Made by a program: the position numbers and the translations under genes
Notes under the pieces: model-generated
Told to the model about the DNA's origin: nothing
Databases searched by the model: none
The model's input: the letters and a program-made list of their open reading frames with translations, nothing else
Shown here: positions 27,127-34,998 of the stretch, piece by piece
Layout of the letters: each line of letters starts with the position of its first letter
Position numbering within the stretch: position 1 is the first letter of the stretch
From: an uncultured Collinsella sp.
Lineage (GTDB): Bacteria > Actinomycetota > Coriobacteriia > Coriobacteriales > Coriobacteriaceae
Direction of reading: 5' to 3'
NCBI GenBank assembly: GCA_902492235.1
Contig: CABUKS010000015.1
Coordinates: forward strand, 1-57,044
DNA length: 57,044 nt

Positions 27127-27397
27127 ATGGACAACAACACGCTGCTATTCCAGGACAAAGGTTCGGGTAGGTTTAAAGACGTTAAGATCTACCCCAATCG
27201 TATCGAGGTGCTCAAGAAGGGCACTTTTGGCGGCAGGCACACCGAGATTGTCTACCTTAAGGACATCACGGGGGGTCAACAGGATCAAGGGTCGCGACGT
27301 TTTCCTGCGTAACAGGCTGTTGACCGCTTGCGTCTTTAGCCTGAGTAGCCGTGCGAAGGCCCAGGAATTTGTGAACGCGCTGAACATGGTGATGTAG
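27127..27397 (+). pseudogene. Frameshifted small PH-like domain protein
   Basis: ATG 27127 begins MDNNTLLFQDKGSGRFKDVK, the start of a short PH-like beta-domain protein. The frame is lost at a run of six G (27270-27275) and ends at 27312. With five G the frame continues ITGVNRIKGRDVFLRNRLL and AKAQEFVNALNMVM to TAG 27395-27397, giving a natural 89-residue protein. The continuation is clearly coding-like, so this is a +1 insertion. It may be true decay, slippage-based switching or a sequencing error. There is no strong ribosome site. Confidence 0.75.
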
Positions 27398-27425
27398 CCG
27401 ATAGCGGCGTTCGGGCCAAGGTAAA

Positions 27426-27460
27426 AATCGGGGCGCAGAACGGTATTCTGCGCCCCGATT
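27426..27460 (-). terminator. Bidirectional-looking terminator (T-run on minus strand)
   Basis: A perfect 15-bp stem (aatcggggcgcagaa with ttctgcgccccgatt) and a five-base loop, with AAAAA on the left giving a U-tract for minus-strand transcripts. It lies 29 bp past the end of the phospholipase reading frame, and can also insulate the plus-strand gene to its left. Confidence 0.85.
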
Positions 27461-27489
27461 GAGTTAATGCGCCCAAAAGACTGGCTTGC

Positions 27490-28926
27490 CTATTCGTTAA
27501 CGTCCTCGGTATTGTCGCGGTCACTGGCAAGCATTGCTGCACCTGCGACCGTTGTCGCCACGGCGGCGGCAGCGAGCCCGGCGGCAATGCCGGAGCCGTC
27601 TCCCGTGTCGGCGAGTTTTCCGCCCGAGCTCTTGCCCTGGTCGCTCTTGTTGCCCTTGCCATTCTTGTCGGCGCCGCCTGCGTTGGAACCCGTGCCGGTG
27701 CTGGCGCCGCCTGCACTGTCCGAGGCCGCTACGGTAAAGCTTGCGGCTCCATCGCTGGCGAGCGTGTAGTTCTGCGCCGCGTCGCCCAAGAGACCGTTCA
27801 CGCGCACCCAGTACGTTCCTGCGGCAAATGTTTCGCCCTCGGCCATTGCCGTGCCCGGAGCGCCGTCCGCGTCGTGCACAAACTCGAGATGGGCCGTGCA
27901 GGCATCGGTTTCGAGCTTGCCCTCGAGTGATGCCGCAATCTTGGCGCGCACGTCTTCGCCGGCCTTAAGGCCTTCGAGTCCCTCAAAATGGGGCGTCAGC
28001 GCGCGTGGATCGATATCGATGGGCACGGAGCCCCGCAGCTCCGTAACGGTCTCGTTGCCCAAGGCGTCGACATCCACATATTCGATGGCAAACGCATGGC
28101 CCGAAGCCGCCACGTTGAGTACGTTGCTGCTGTCGACGAGGCGGAAATGGCCCTCGCCAACGGTCTTGCCATCCTGGAGCGAGGCATCGCTCAGCGAGTC
28201 GCCGTACGTCATGCGCATGCAGGTCGGGAGGTAGTACGAAGCTGTCTGCTTGTGCTGTGTATCGTAATCGTAATTGCGCTGGTAGATGCTCCGGGCCAGC
28301 GCCGCATCAACAAAGTCGGATGCGATGATGCCAATGTGCTTGAGGTAATCTGACTTCGTATCCTTGTTGTCGCTGGGGTTGATGTACGGGCTCTTATACA
28401 GATGCTCGTTGACTACTCGTGCCGAGGTAAAAGGATTGCCTCCGTGCGACAAGCCCGTGCAGCTGGTGTAGTTGATAGACCAGCAACGCTCCAGGACTTT
28501 CTCCTTGGCCCCGTTATCGTCCTCGACATCTACCTCGTTGCGCGTGCGCCCGGACGTTTCCTTCAGCGCATTATCGACCCAGCTGAGCTTGTCGGTTCCC
28601 GTGAGTTTGTACTTGTCCTGGGCGTATACCTTGGTGCAATAGGGCTCTTTGTCGCCTGTTTCCCCCGCGGCTTCAAAGCCCCGCGCGTCTTGGACGAGAC
28701 ACATAGTGGCGCTGTCGGAGTGAGCCTTGATCTTGTCATCCCATTCGGTGAGGTCGAGTCCCCACGTGTGGCCGCTTACGCTGTCGCCGTCGAGTCCAAA
28801 TCGACGTAGCAGGACGATCTTTCCGCGCACCTCGCCCAGTGTGGGAACGCGGCTCGACGTATAGAACAGTTTGGGGTTGTCGTCCAAAACCTTGGCGAAA
28901 GCCGTCGTAACACTGTCATCGGTAGC
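27490..28926 (-). pseudogene. C-terminal part of PI-specific phospholipase C, downstream of an in-frame TAG
   Basis: In the same frame as the N-terminal part at 28927-29988, separated only by TAG at 28927-28929; the sense continuation reads ATDDSVTTAFAKVLDDNPKL. It contains the rest of the catalytic barrel (RGKIVLLRRFGLDGD, DARGFEAAG), then an Ig-like segment (GTYWVRVNGLLGDAAQNYTL) and a cell-wall sorting signal near the end: LADTG (an LPXTG variant), an Ala-rich hydrophobic stretch and a short charged tail. The only new start candidates are poor (TTG 28887, no ribosome site), so it is probably made only by readthrough or not at all. Confidence 0.75.
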
Positions 28927-29988
28927 CTAGTCGTTGCCGCGCGATGCGAGCATGATAAGCGCTTCTCTCGGGTTTTCGCTCAAAAACGTTTTAAAGTACC
29001 CGATGACATCGGAGAGATGCAGATAGTCCCCGTCTTTTTTGAATAGGTAGAAATCCCCGTGGCAGATGCCAGGGTTGTCGCCCTTTCCGAGCCGGATATC
29101 AAAATAGCGAATGCCTTCGAGCAACTGCGTGGGAATGTAATCCTGCTGGCATTTTACTTGCGAGGATTGGGGCTCAGTGTCGTTGTCCACGCTGCAGGTG
29201 CCCGAATCGTGCGTGCCCGGGATGCTCAGCTCGTCGAGGAACTTGTTGTCCTCGACGTATTTCATCCAACATGGTCCGTCGACGTAGCTGCTGTACGTAA
29301 TCCAGTCGAGGCTGCTAACCGTGGCATCGTTCTTTTTCATGTCGTAACCGATAAGTTCGAGCTCCCACGGAATGCTCTTACTCTTACTCTTATGACAGAT
29401 CTTATTGTTGTCCTGGTCTTCGCCGTTCGATTCTATTGCCAGGTACTTAATGTCTTTTTTCTCGGTTTCTTTCTCGACCGTGCGGTCTCGGATGATATAG
29501 GTTCCGTTTGATTGACGCTCGAACGCAAAAGAGCGGCTGGGCTTGCCGTCATGCTCGCCACTCCATACGTGGATGACCTTTCCGTCTTTGTCCGAGTCGC
29601 CATCGACCGACCAAATGCTGTAGCCCGTCTTTTTATGCTCTTCGAAATTGAGCAAGGTGCGGATAGCATACCAGTTTGTATCGTCATTCTTGGTCGTTAC
29701 GTTCTCAAGGATGAGCTTGCTGGACGTGCCGTCATTAAACAGATGGCAGACGTTGCCGATGACGTTGCCGTCTTCGTTAACGCTTGCGGTACGAAAATAG
29801 CCCGCGGGGCGAAGGCGAATGACGAAATTGTCGAGGCTGACTGCTGGCCCGGCCGTGCTGTCCGCAAAGGCTGCCCGCGGGCTAATGCCCAGCATGGCGG
29901 TTTCGGGCAGGCTTGCAAGTGGAGACAACGCCGCGAGTCCAAGGCCCAACGTAAATGCTCGGCGGCTGATGGCGTGGTGTTCGGTCAT
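28927..29988 (-). CDS. PI-specific phospholipase C, N-terminal part (Tat-exported), ended by amber codon
   Basis: 353 residues before TAG. It starts with a twin-arginine signal (SRRAFTLGLGLAAL, ~8-21). A ricin-like beta-trefoil region follows (~50-220; FVIRLRPAGYF, NWYAIRTLLNFEE, GKVIHVWSGEHDG). The catalytic X-box then begins: SIPGTHDSG (~257-265, first catalytic His), FDIRLGKGD and ICHGDFYLF (second His). The barrel is incomplete without the downstream part, so this product alone would probably be inactive. The whole reading frame (27490-29988) would encode an ~830-residue surface-anchored phospholipase. Start ATG 29988, GGAGAAG-type site upstream. Confidence 0.75.
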   Translation of the reverse strand: MTEHHAISRRAFTLGLGLAALSPLASLPETAMLGISPRAAFADSTAGPAVSLDNFVIRLRPAGYFRTASVNEDGNVIGNVCHLFNDGTSSKLILENVTTKNDDTNWYAIRTLLNFEEHKKTGYSIWSVDGDSDKDGKVIHVWSGEHDGKPSRSFAFERQSNGTYIIRDRTVEKETEKKDIKYLAIESNGEDQDNNKICHKSKSKSIPWELELIGYDMKKNDATVSSLDWITYSSYVDGPCWMKYVEDNKFLDELSIPGTHDSGTCSVDNDTEPQSSQVKCQQDYIPTQLLEGIRYFDIRLGKGDNPGICHGDFYLFKKDGDYLHLSDVIGYFKTFLSENPREALIMLASRGND

Positions 29989-30293
29989 AACTTCTCCATT
30001 CGCAGAGTGCGGTTATGCGATAGTTTTGGTCACTATACTGCTCAGATGTTTAAAGATGCTGGTTTAATTGCCTGCGCGGCACAATAAATCGGCGGGCGGA
30101 CGTGTTGGGGCGTTTGTCGTTTTCGTACTGTTGCTACATTTGGAGCGGTTCCGGCGTCCGGCATCCTCGCGTTCGTTGGCTACAGGCATAAGAAAGGGAG
30201 GGTCGGTTTACCGGCCCTCCCTGGGTACGAAGCGCTGGGGTACCGTCGCTTGTTTGCACTGCGCCCGTGTTTCCCGCTGCGCTCGCCAGTCGC
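29989..30293. other. Intergenic region upstream of the phospholipase gene
   Basis: 305 bp without a credible gene. On the minus strand TATAGT (about 30033-30038) may be a -10 element for the phospholipase gene. The right part holds the terminator of the lipoprotein gene at 30195-30221. Confidence 0.4.
30195..30221 (-). terminator. Intrinsic terminator of the lipoprotein gene
   Basis: gggagggtcgg-tttac-ccggccctccc type hairpin; read on the minus strand it is followed by TTTCTT. It lies about 70 nt beyond the lipoprotein stop. Confidence 0.65.
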
Positions 30294-30887
30294 TTAACGC
30301 TTGATCTCGATATCGTCGAGCTTGACGTCCATGGCCTCGGTCTTGGCCTCGGCGATGTCATCGGTAAATTCCAGGGACTTCATCATGGTCTCGACGGCGT
30401 CCTTGTGCTCCTCGACGTTGTCGATGCGCACATACACACTGCCGCCGTCAACGTCGGTGAAGTATTCGGTCGTTACGCCGCCCGAGTGCGTGAAGTAGGC
30501 ACTGCGCCAGGTCTTGCCGTTGTACTTAACGGGATCGCTCTCGGTCCATCCAGAGTTGGCCTTCCACTTTGCCTCGTAGTCGAACAGCTCGTCGGCGTTC
30601 TTGTCAGGATCGAAGACGGGGATGAAGCGGTCGCTGGCGTGCTCGCTCTCGGTGAACTTAAACTGGGCCCTGTCGGCGGTGTCGCCGGCAACGTCGGTGA
30701 TCTCGACTCCCTCGGGAACCTCGACCTTAAACCAAATGAAGTCGGTCCTCATATCCACGGCTGGCTTTTCTGCGCCGCCGCCACCGCCACTGCCGGTAGC
30801 GCCGCCGCTTCCGCCGCAACCCACCAGGGCAACCGCGGCAAAGAGACTGATGCAGAGGGTGAGAATCGCAAAGGCCTTCTTTTTCAT
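30294..30887 (-). CDS. Secreted lipoprotein of unknown function
   Basis: 197 residues. It has a clear lipoprotein signal: basic MKKK, hydrophobic ILTLCISLFAAVA and lipobox LVGC (Cys ~24), then a Gly/Ser-rich spacer. The mature domain (~45-190) is a single globular unit (DFIWFKVEVPEG, YNGKTWRSAYFTHSGG, VDGGSVYVRIDNVEEHKDAV, MMKSLEFTDD). This pattern recalls small extracytoplasmic domains that report a property of a folded beta-sheet protein, but I do not recognise the family. AGGAGG upstream of ATG 30887 is strong. It stands alone, with a terminator after it. Confidence 0.75.
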   Translation of the reverse strand: MKKKAFAILTLCISLFAAVALVGCGGSGGATGSGGGGGAEKPAVDMRTDFIWFKVEVPEGVEITDVAGDTADRAQFKFTESEHASDRFIPVFDPDKNADELFDYEAKWKANSGWTESDPVKYNGKTWRSAYFTHSGGVTTEYFTDVDGGSVYVRIDNVEEHKDAVETMMKSLEFTDDIAEAKTEAMDVKLDDIEIKR

Positions 30888-31348
30888 GGTCGTGTCCTCC
30901 TCGATCTGTAATCGTCCATGGATTACCTGCCTTTACTGTACGCGTGGACGGCTCCTTCGGGTGGGCCATGTGTCCCATTCTGAGGGCCGGATTTGCGCCG
31001 TTAAGTGGCAATATGCGCGGGTTCAAAAGAGGGGAGGGCCGATGCTGTCGGCTCTCCCCGGGGTGAGGTGCCCGTTGTTTTAAAGGGTCGCGTGTACGCG
31101 GGCGTTGCCCCAACAGGCTCCTTGTTTATAGATATGCCCCAGTTTGTGACGTCCGGAAGTCCCGAAAGGTGGGTCATGTTTCCCCATGTTTGCGTTGGCA
31201 TGGTCTATCGTGTGCCATAGAAATCCGCGATGGCCAGGTGCGCTGACGATCGAGTACTTATGGGCTAGACTTAGCACCATTATGTGATCGATGCGGTCGG
31301 TCGGTGGTTGCCACCCGACCGATGTATATGACTTGAAGGTGCGTGCGT
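30888..31348. other. 461-bp intergenic region with a 17-bp direct repeat and a hairpin
   Basis: No convincing gene; short open frames lack ribosome sites and composition typical of the neighbours. GGTGGGCCATGTGTCCC (30960-30976) recurs as GGTGGGTCATGTTTCCC (31168-31184), 208 bp apart. A GC-rich hairpin (ggggagggccga / tcggctctcccc, about 31031-31059) precedes a minus-strand T-run (CTCTTTTG). It probably holds the promoters of the lipoprotein gene and of the folate gene pair. Confidence 0.45.
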
Positions 31349-31981
31349 ATGAGCCAAGAGATGATGGACAAGACCTGCCGCGGGTTTGCCGAGGCGCTTG
31401 CCGCGCGCGAGCCGGTTCCCGGCGGTGGCAGCGCGAGCGCCTTTGTGGGCGCGCTGGGAGCCTCGCTGTGCGGAATGGTTGCCCGCTACGGTGCGACCAA
31501 TCCCGCGCTTGCTGATCGTGCGGATGACCTGGCGCGCGCGTTTGCTCAGGCTGATGAGCTGTCCCAGGAGCTTGTCGAGTTGGTTGCCGAGGACGTTCGT
31601 GCCTACGGGCAGGTGTCCGCGGCGTACGGTATTCCGCGTGACGATCCGGCTCGAGCGACCGCGATTCAGGATGCGCTGCATGTGGCCGCTATGCCGCCGT
31701 ATCGCATTATGGATGCCTGCGGGCGTGCGCTGGCGCTGCTCGAGGACATGGCCGACAAGGGCTCGCGTCAGCTGCTGTCCGATGTGGCGTGCGGCGCCGT
31801 GTTCTGCCGTGCTGCTATGCAGGGCGCGAGTTTGACGCTCTTTGCGAACACCACGTCTATGAAGGATCGCGCTCGTGCTGAGGAGCTTGAGACGGCGTGT
31901 GATGAGTTGCTCGACACATGGTTGCCGCGCGCCGATGCGCTGGCGCGTCGCGCCTCCGACGCTGCAAGGAAGAGAGGATAG
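31349..31981 (+). CDS. fchA: Cyclodeaminase/cyclohydrolase family protein (FchA-like methenyl-THF cyclohydrolase)
   Basis: 210-residue all-helical protein of the FTCD cyclodeaminase/FchA family. The signature loop REPVPGGGSASAFVGALGASL is at ~19-39. FchA converts 5,10-methenyl-THF to 10-formyl-THF, whereas FTCD removes ammonia from formimino-THF. No hutI/hutU/hutH gene is nearby, and the next gene, 2 bp away, is folD, so a cyclohydrolase role is favoured. ATG 31349 follows GAAGGT; an in-frame GTG at 31343 is less likely. The adjacent FolD lacks cyclohydrolase catalytic residues, which strengthens the assignment. Confidence 0.8.
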   Translation: MSQEMMDKTCRGFAEALAAREPVPGGGSASAFVGALGASLCGMVARYGATNPALADRADDLARAFAQADELSQELVELVAEDVRAYGQVSAAYGIPRDDPARATAIQDALHVAAMPPYRIMDACGRALALLEDMADKGSRQLLSDVACGAVFCRAAMQGASLTLFANTTSMKDRARAEELETACDELLDTWLPRADALARRASDAARKRG

Positions 31982-31983
31982 CC

Positions 31984-32838
31984 ATGGCTGAACTGCTGAA
32001 GGGTGCTCCCGTTGCTCGCGCTTTGACTGAGGAACTTGCTGCTCGCTGCGCAGCCCTGCGCGAGCGGGGCGTTGTTCCGACGTTGGCTATCGTGCGTGTA
32101 GGTGAACGCGAGGACGACCTATCCTACGAGCGCGGTGCGCTCAAGCGCTGCGAAAAAGTGGGGATTGAGGCTCGTCGCGTTTTGCTTTCTGCCGATGTTT
32201 CGCAGGACGAGCTGTTGACGGCCATCGAGGACATCAATACCGATTCGGCTGTTCATGGCTGTTTGATGTTCCGCCCGCTGCCCGCCGGCCTTGACGAGAA
32301 CGCCGTCGCCGCAGCGCTCGATCCCGCCAAGGATGTTGACTCCATGACGCCGGCTTCGCTGCTCGCCACGCTTTCGGGGCGCGGCGAGGGTTTTGCCCCC
32401 TGCACGGCCGAAGCCGTGCTTGCTTTGCTGGATCATTACGGCGTTGAGCTGGATGGGGCCAAGGTCGCGGTCGTTGGTCGGTCGCTGGTGATTGGCCGTC
32501 CCGTTGCCGCCATGCTTACGGCTCTCAATGCCACAGTGACGACGTGCCATACGCATACGCGCGACCTTGCTGCCGAGTGCCGTGCGGCTGATATTGTGGT
32601 TGCGGCCGTTGGACGCGCGCGCACGATTGGTGTGGACGCGGTTCGCGAGGGCCAGACGATCATCGATGTTGGCATTAATTGGGACGAGGCCGCTGGCAAG
32701 CTGGTCGGGGACGTTGATTTTGATGCTGCAGAGCCGGTTGTTGACACCATCACGCCCGTGCCGGGCGGCGTGGGAGCTGTGACGACGGCGATCCTCGCCA
32801 AACACGTGATCGAAGCGGCCGAGCGCGCATCGAAATAG
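31984..32838 (+). CDS. folD: Methylenetetrahydrofolate dehydrogenase (FolD) lacking cyclohydrolase residues
   Basis: 284 residues. The NADP-binding Rossmann half is intact (VAVVGRSLVIGRPVAAML; ATVTTCHTHTRDL; TPVPGGVGAVTTAIL). In the folate-binding half the usual YxxxK motif reads SYERGALKRCEKVG: Tyr48 is kept but the catalytic Lys position is Ala52. The usual VQLPLP motif reads LMFRPLP, so the active-site Gln is Phe96. The Asp of KDVDSM is kept. Loss of this Lys abolishes cyclohydrolase but not dehydrogenase activity in characterised FolD proteins, so the enzyme probably only oxidises methylene-THF. AGAGAGGA lies before ATG 31984, 2 bp past fchA. Confidence 0.9.
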   Translation: MAELLKGAPVARALTEELAARCAALRERGVVPTLAIVRVGEREDDLSYERGALKRCEKVGIEARRVLLSADVSQDELLTAIEDINTDSAVHGCLMFRPLPAGLDENAVAAALDPAKDVDSMTPASLLATLSGRGEGFAPCTAEAVLALLDHYGVELDGAKVAVVGRSLVIGRPVAAMLTALNATVTTCHTHTRDLAAECRAADIVVAAVGRARTIGVDAVREGQTIIDVGINWDEAAGKLVGDVDFDAAEPVVDTITPVPGGVGAVTTAILAKHVIEAAERASK

Positions 32839-32950
32839 GCATTTTTGCACACAGGGGTCCCGAGGGGTCCTGAAGGGTTGCGGTTTCGCCCTTTTTGCGT
32901 CGAAGCGATACACTGTTGCCGTTTGATTTCTTCGTTCAAGGAGGATGCGC

Positions 32951-34474
32951 ATGCCGTGCACAACGATTTTGGTTGGTAAGAACGCGAGCTACGACGGTTC
33001 GACCCTGGTCGCGCGTAACGAGGACTCGTCCAACGGGGTGTTTGAGCCCAAGCGTATGCGCGTGGTGCATCCCGACGAGCAGCCGCGCGTCTACACGAGC
33101 GTCCTGAGTCACCTGACCGTTGAACTGCCCGATAACCCCATGCGCTACACGAGCGTCCCCGATGTTGTCCCGGGCCACGGCATCTGGGCCGAGGCCGGTT
33201 TCAACGAGCTCAATGTGGGCATGTCCGCAACCGAGACGCTCACCACCAACGAGCGCGTCCGCGGTGCCGACCCGCTCGTCGACTACGTACCCGCCAAGGG
33301 CAACGAGGGTGAGGACGGCTATGTGCCGGCGCAACCTGGTGGCCTGGGCGAGGAGGATATGGTGACCCTGGTCCTGCCGTACGCCAAGTCCGCCCGCGAC
33401 GGCGTTCGTATCCTGGGCGACCTGCTCGAGCGCTACGGCACCTACGAGAACAACGGCATCGCCTTTAGTGACGTGGACGAGATCTGGTGGCTCGAGACCA
33501 TCGGCGGCCACCACTGGATCGCCAAGCGTGTGCCTGATGACGCCTATGTGACCATGCCCAACCAGCTGGGTATCGACAGCTTTGACCTAGACGACGCCGA
33601 GGGCGCCCAGACCGACCACATGTGCTCGGCCGACCTGCGCTCCTGGATGGCCGAGTGGCATCTGGACCTGACGTTGGGCGTCGAGGGCGACGGTCCGGCA
33701 ACGGTCTTTAACCCGCGCGAGGCCTTTGGCTCGCACAGCGACAGCGACCATGTCTACAACACGCCGCGCGCCTGGTACATGCAGCGCTGCCTCAACCCCG
33801 GCGACGTGTGGGACGGCCCCGACGCCGACTACACGCCCGAGAGCGACGATATCCCCTGGAGCCGCGTGCCCGAGCGTAAGGTGACCATCGAGGACATCAA
33901 GTACGTGCTTTCGAGCCACTACCAGGGCACGGAGTACGACTGTTACGGCAGCAAGGGCACGCCCGCCACGCGCGGCGCCTATCGCCCCATCGGCATCAAT
34001 CGCAACAGCCAGCTCGCCGTGCTGCAGCTGCGCCCCTATGCGCAGCCGGCCTACCGTGCCGTGCAGTGGATGGCCTTTGGCTCCAACTCGTTTAACGCGC
34101 TGGTTCCGCTGTACGCCAACGTCGAGACCATGCCCGAGTACTATGCCGACACGCAGGCTCGCGTGACGTCCGAAAACTTCTACTGGGCCAACCGCCTGAT
34201 CGGCGCCCTGGCTGACGTCCGTTTCCATGAGTGCGGCCGCGCTGTGGAGGACTACCAGGAGAAGGTCGGCGGCATGGGCCACAAGCAGATTCACGACGTT
34301 GACGCTGTCGTAGCCGCGCTGCCCGAGGCCGAGGTGCCTGCCGAGCTCGCCCGCGCCAACGAGGCCTTTGCCGAGCTCGTGCGCGTGGAGACCGATGCCC
34401 TGTTGGGCAAGGTGCTCTACACCACGAGCTGCGCCATGAAGAACTCTTTCGCGATGAACGACAACGTGAGGTAG
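32951..34474 (+). CDS. Dipeptidase, peptidase family C69 (PepD-like)
   Basis: Ntn-hydrolase dipeptidase, 507 residues. The nucleophile Cys3 is in MPCTTILVGKNASYDGS and is exposed by removal of two residues; ARNEDSSNGVFEP completes the active-site region. Conserved blocks include GHGIWAEAGFNELNVGMSAT, IWWLETIGGHHWIAKRVPD and NQLGIDSFDL. Probably degrades peptides taken up during amino-acid fermentation. AAGGAGG at 32938-32944 selects ATG 32951 rather than ATG 32945. No signal peptide, so cytoplasmic. Confidence 0.93.
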   Translation: MPCTTILVGKNASYDGSTLVARNEDSSNGVFEPKRMRVVHPDEQPRVYTSVLSHLTVELPDNPMRYTSVPDVVPGHGIWAEAGFNELNVGMSATETLTTNERVRGADPLVDYVPAKGNEGEDGYVPAQPGGLGEEDMVTLVLPYAKSARDGVRILGDLLERYGTYENNGIAFSDVDEIWWLETIGGHHWIAKRVPDDAYVTMPNQLGIDSFDLDDAEGAQTDHMCSADLRSWMAEWHLDLTLGVEGDGPATVFNPREAFGSHSDSDHVYNTPRAWYMQRCLNPGDVWDGPDADYTPESDDIPWSRVPERKVTIEDIKYVLSSHYQGTEYDCYGSKGTPATRGAYRPIGINRNSQLAVLQLRPYAQPAYRAVQWMAFGSNSFNALVPLYANVETMPEYYADTQARVTSENFYWANRLIGALADVRFHECGRAVEDYQEKVGGMGHKQIHDVDAVVAALPEAEVPAELARANEAFAELVRVETDALLGKVLYTTSCAMKNSFAMNDNVR

Positions 34475-34573
34475 GGATTTCCCGTCGATTGAATAGCGCT
34501 AAAACGCTTTGTCGCTTTCGCTCAATCTTGGGTACAAGAACGCCAATGCAGTTGTTTGTGATTGGAGACAACC

Positions 34574-34990
34574 ATGGTTATGAAACTCGATCAGCTTGTT
34601 AACGGCGCCATTAACGTGGGCTTTGGCGCTGCCGCCGTTGCTGTCGAAGGCGGCAAGAAGGTTCTCGACGACCTTAATACCAAGGGCGAGCAGGTTCGCA
34701 AGGACGCCGGCGCTCCCGATATCGCCCGCAGTGTGTCCGACATGTTCGAGCAGGCCGGCGGTACCATCTCCGATCTGACCGAGCGTCTGGGCATGCAGGG
34801 CGAGACCGCGGCCCAGCGCGTGCTCGATGAGCTCATCCTTGCTCGCGTCCGCGTTATGACCGCGTCCGAGCGCACGGCCTTCCTGGCCCACGTGCGCGAC
34901 ATCGTCGATTCGGTCGAGGACAACGTGACCTCGGTGCCCGTCGAGTCCGTTGAGCCCGACGATGCGAAGGATACCGAAGAGGCCGAGTAG
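34574..34990 (+). CDS. Phasin-like helical protein
   Basis: 138 residues, mostly amphipathic helix: an N-terminal glycine-containing segment (LVNGAINVGFGAAAVAVEGG), then a Lys/Asp/Glu-rich helix and an acidic tail. The layout matches small phasin-family proteins encoded next to UbiB/AarF kinases; here the kinase gene begins 8 bp downstream, so they are cotranscribed. It may be a membrane- or lipid-surface partner of the kinase. ATG 34574 follows GGAGA; ATG 34580 and a TTG at 34562 are alternatives. Confidence 0.65.
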   Translation: MVMKLDQLVNGAINVGFGAAAVAVEGGKKVLDDLNTKGEQVRKDAGAPDIARSVSDMFEQAGGTISDLTERLGMQGETAAQRVLDELILARVRVMTASERTAFLAHVRDIVDSVEDNVTSVPVESVEPDDAKDTEEAE

Positions 34991-34998
34991 CAGCGCAG

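Noticed and set aside
28927..28929. TAG as pyrrolysine or other recoding
   Set aside because: No pyl genes are in the window and readthrough cannot be judged; nonsense mutation is the simpler reading, so recoding is kept only as a question in the finding.
31080..31280. Short open frames on both strands between the lipoprotein and fchA genes
   Set aside because: No ribosome sites, and composition atypical for this genome; regarded as intergenic.
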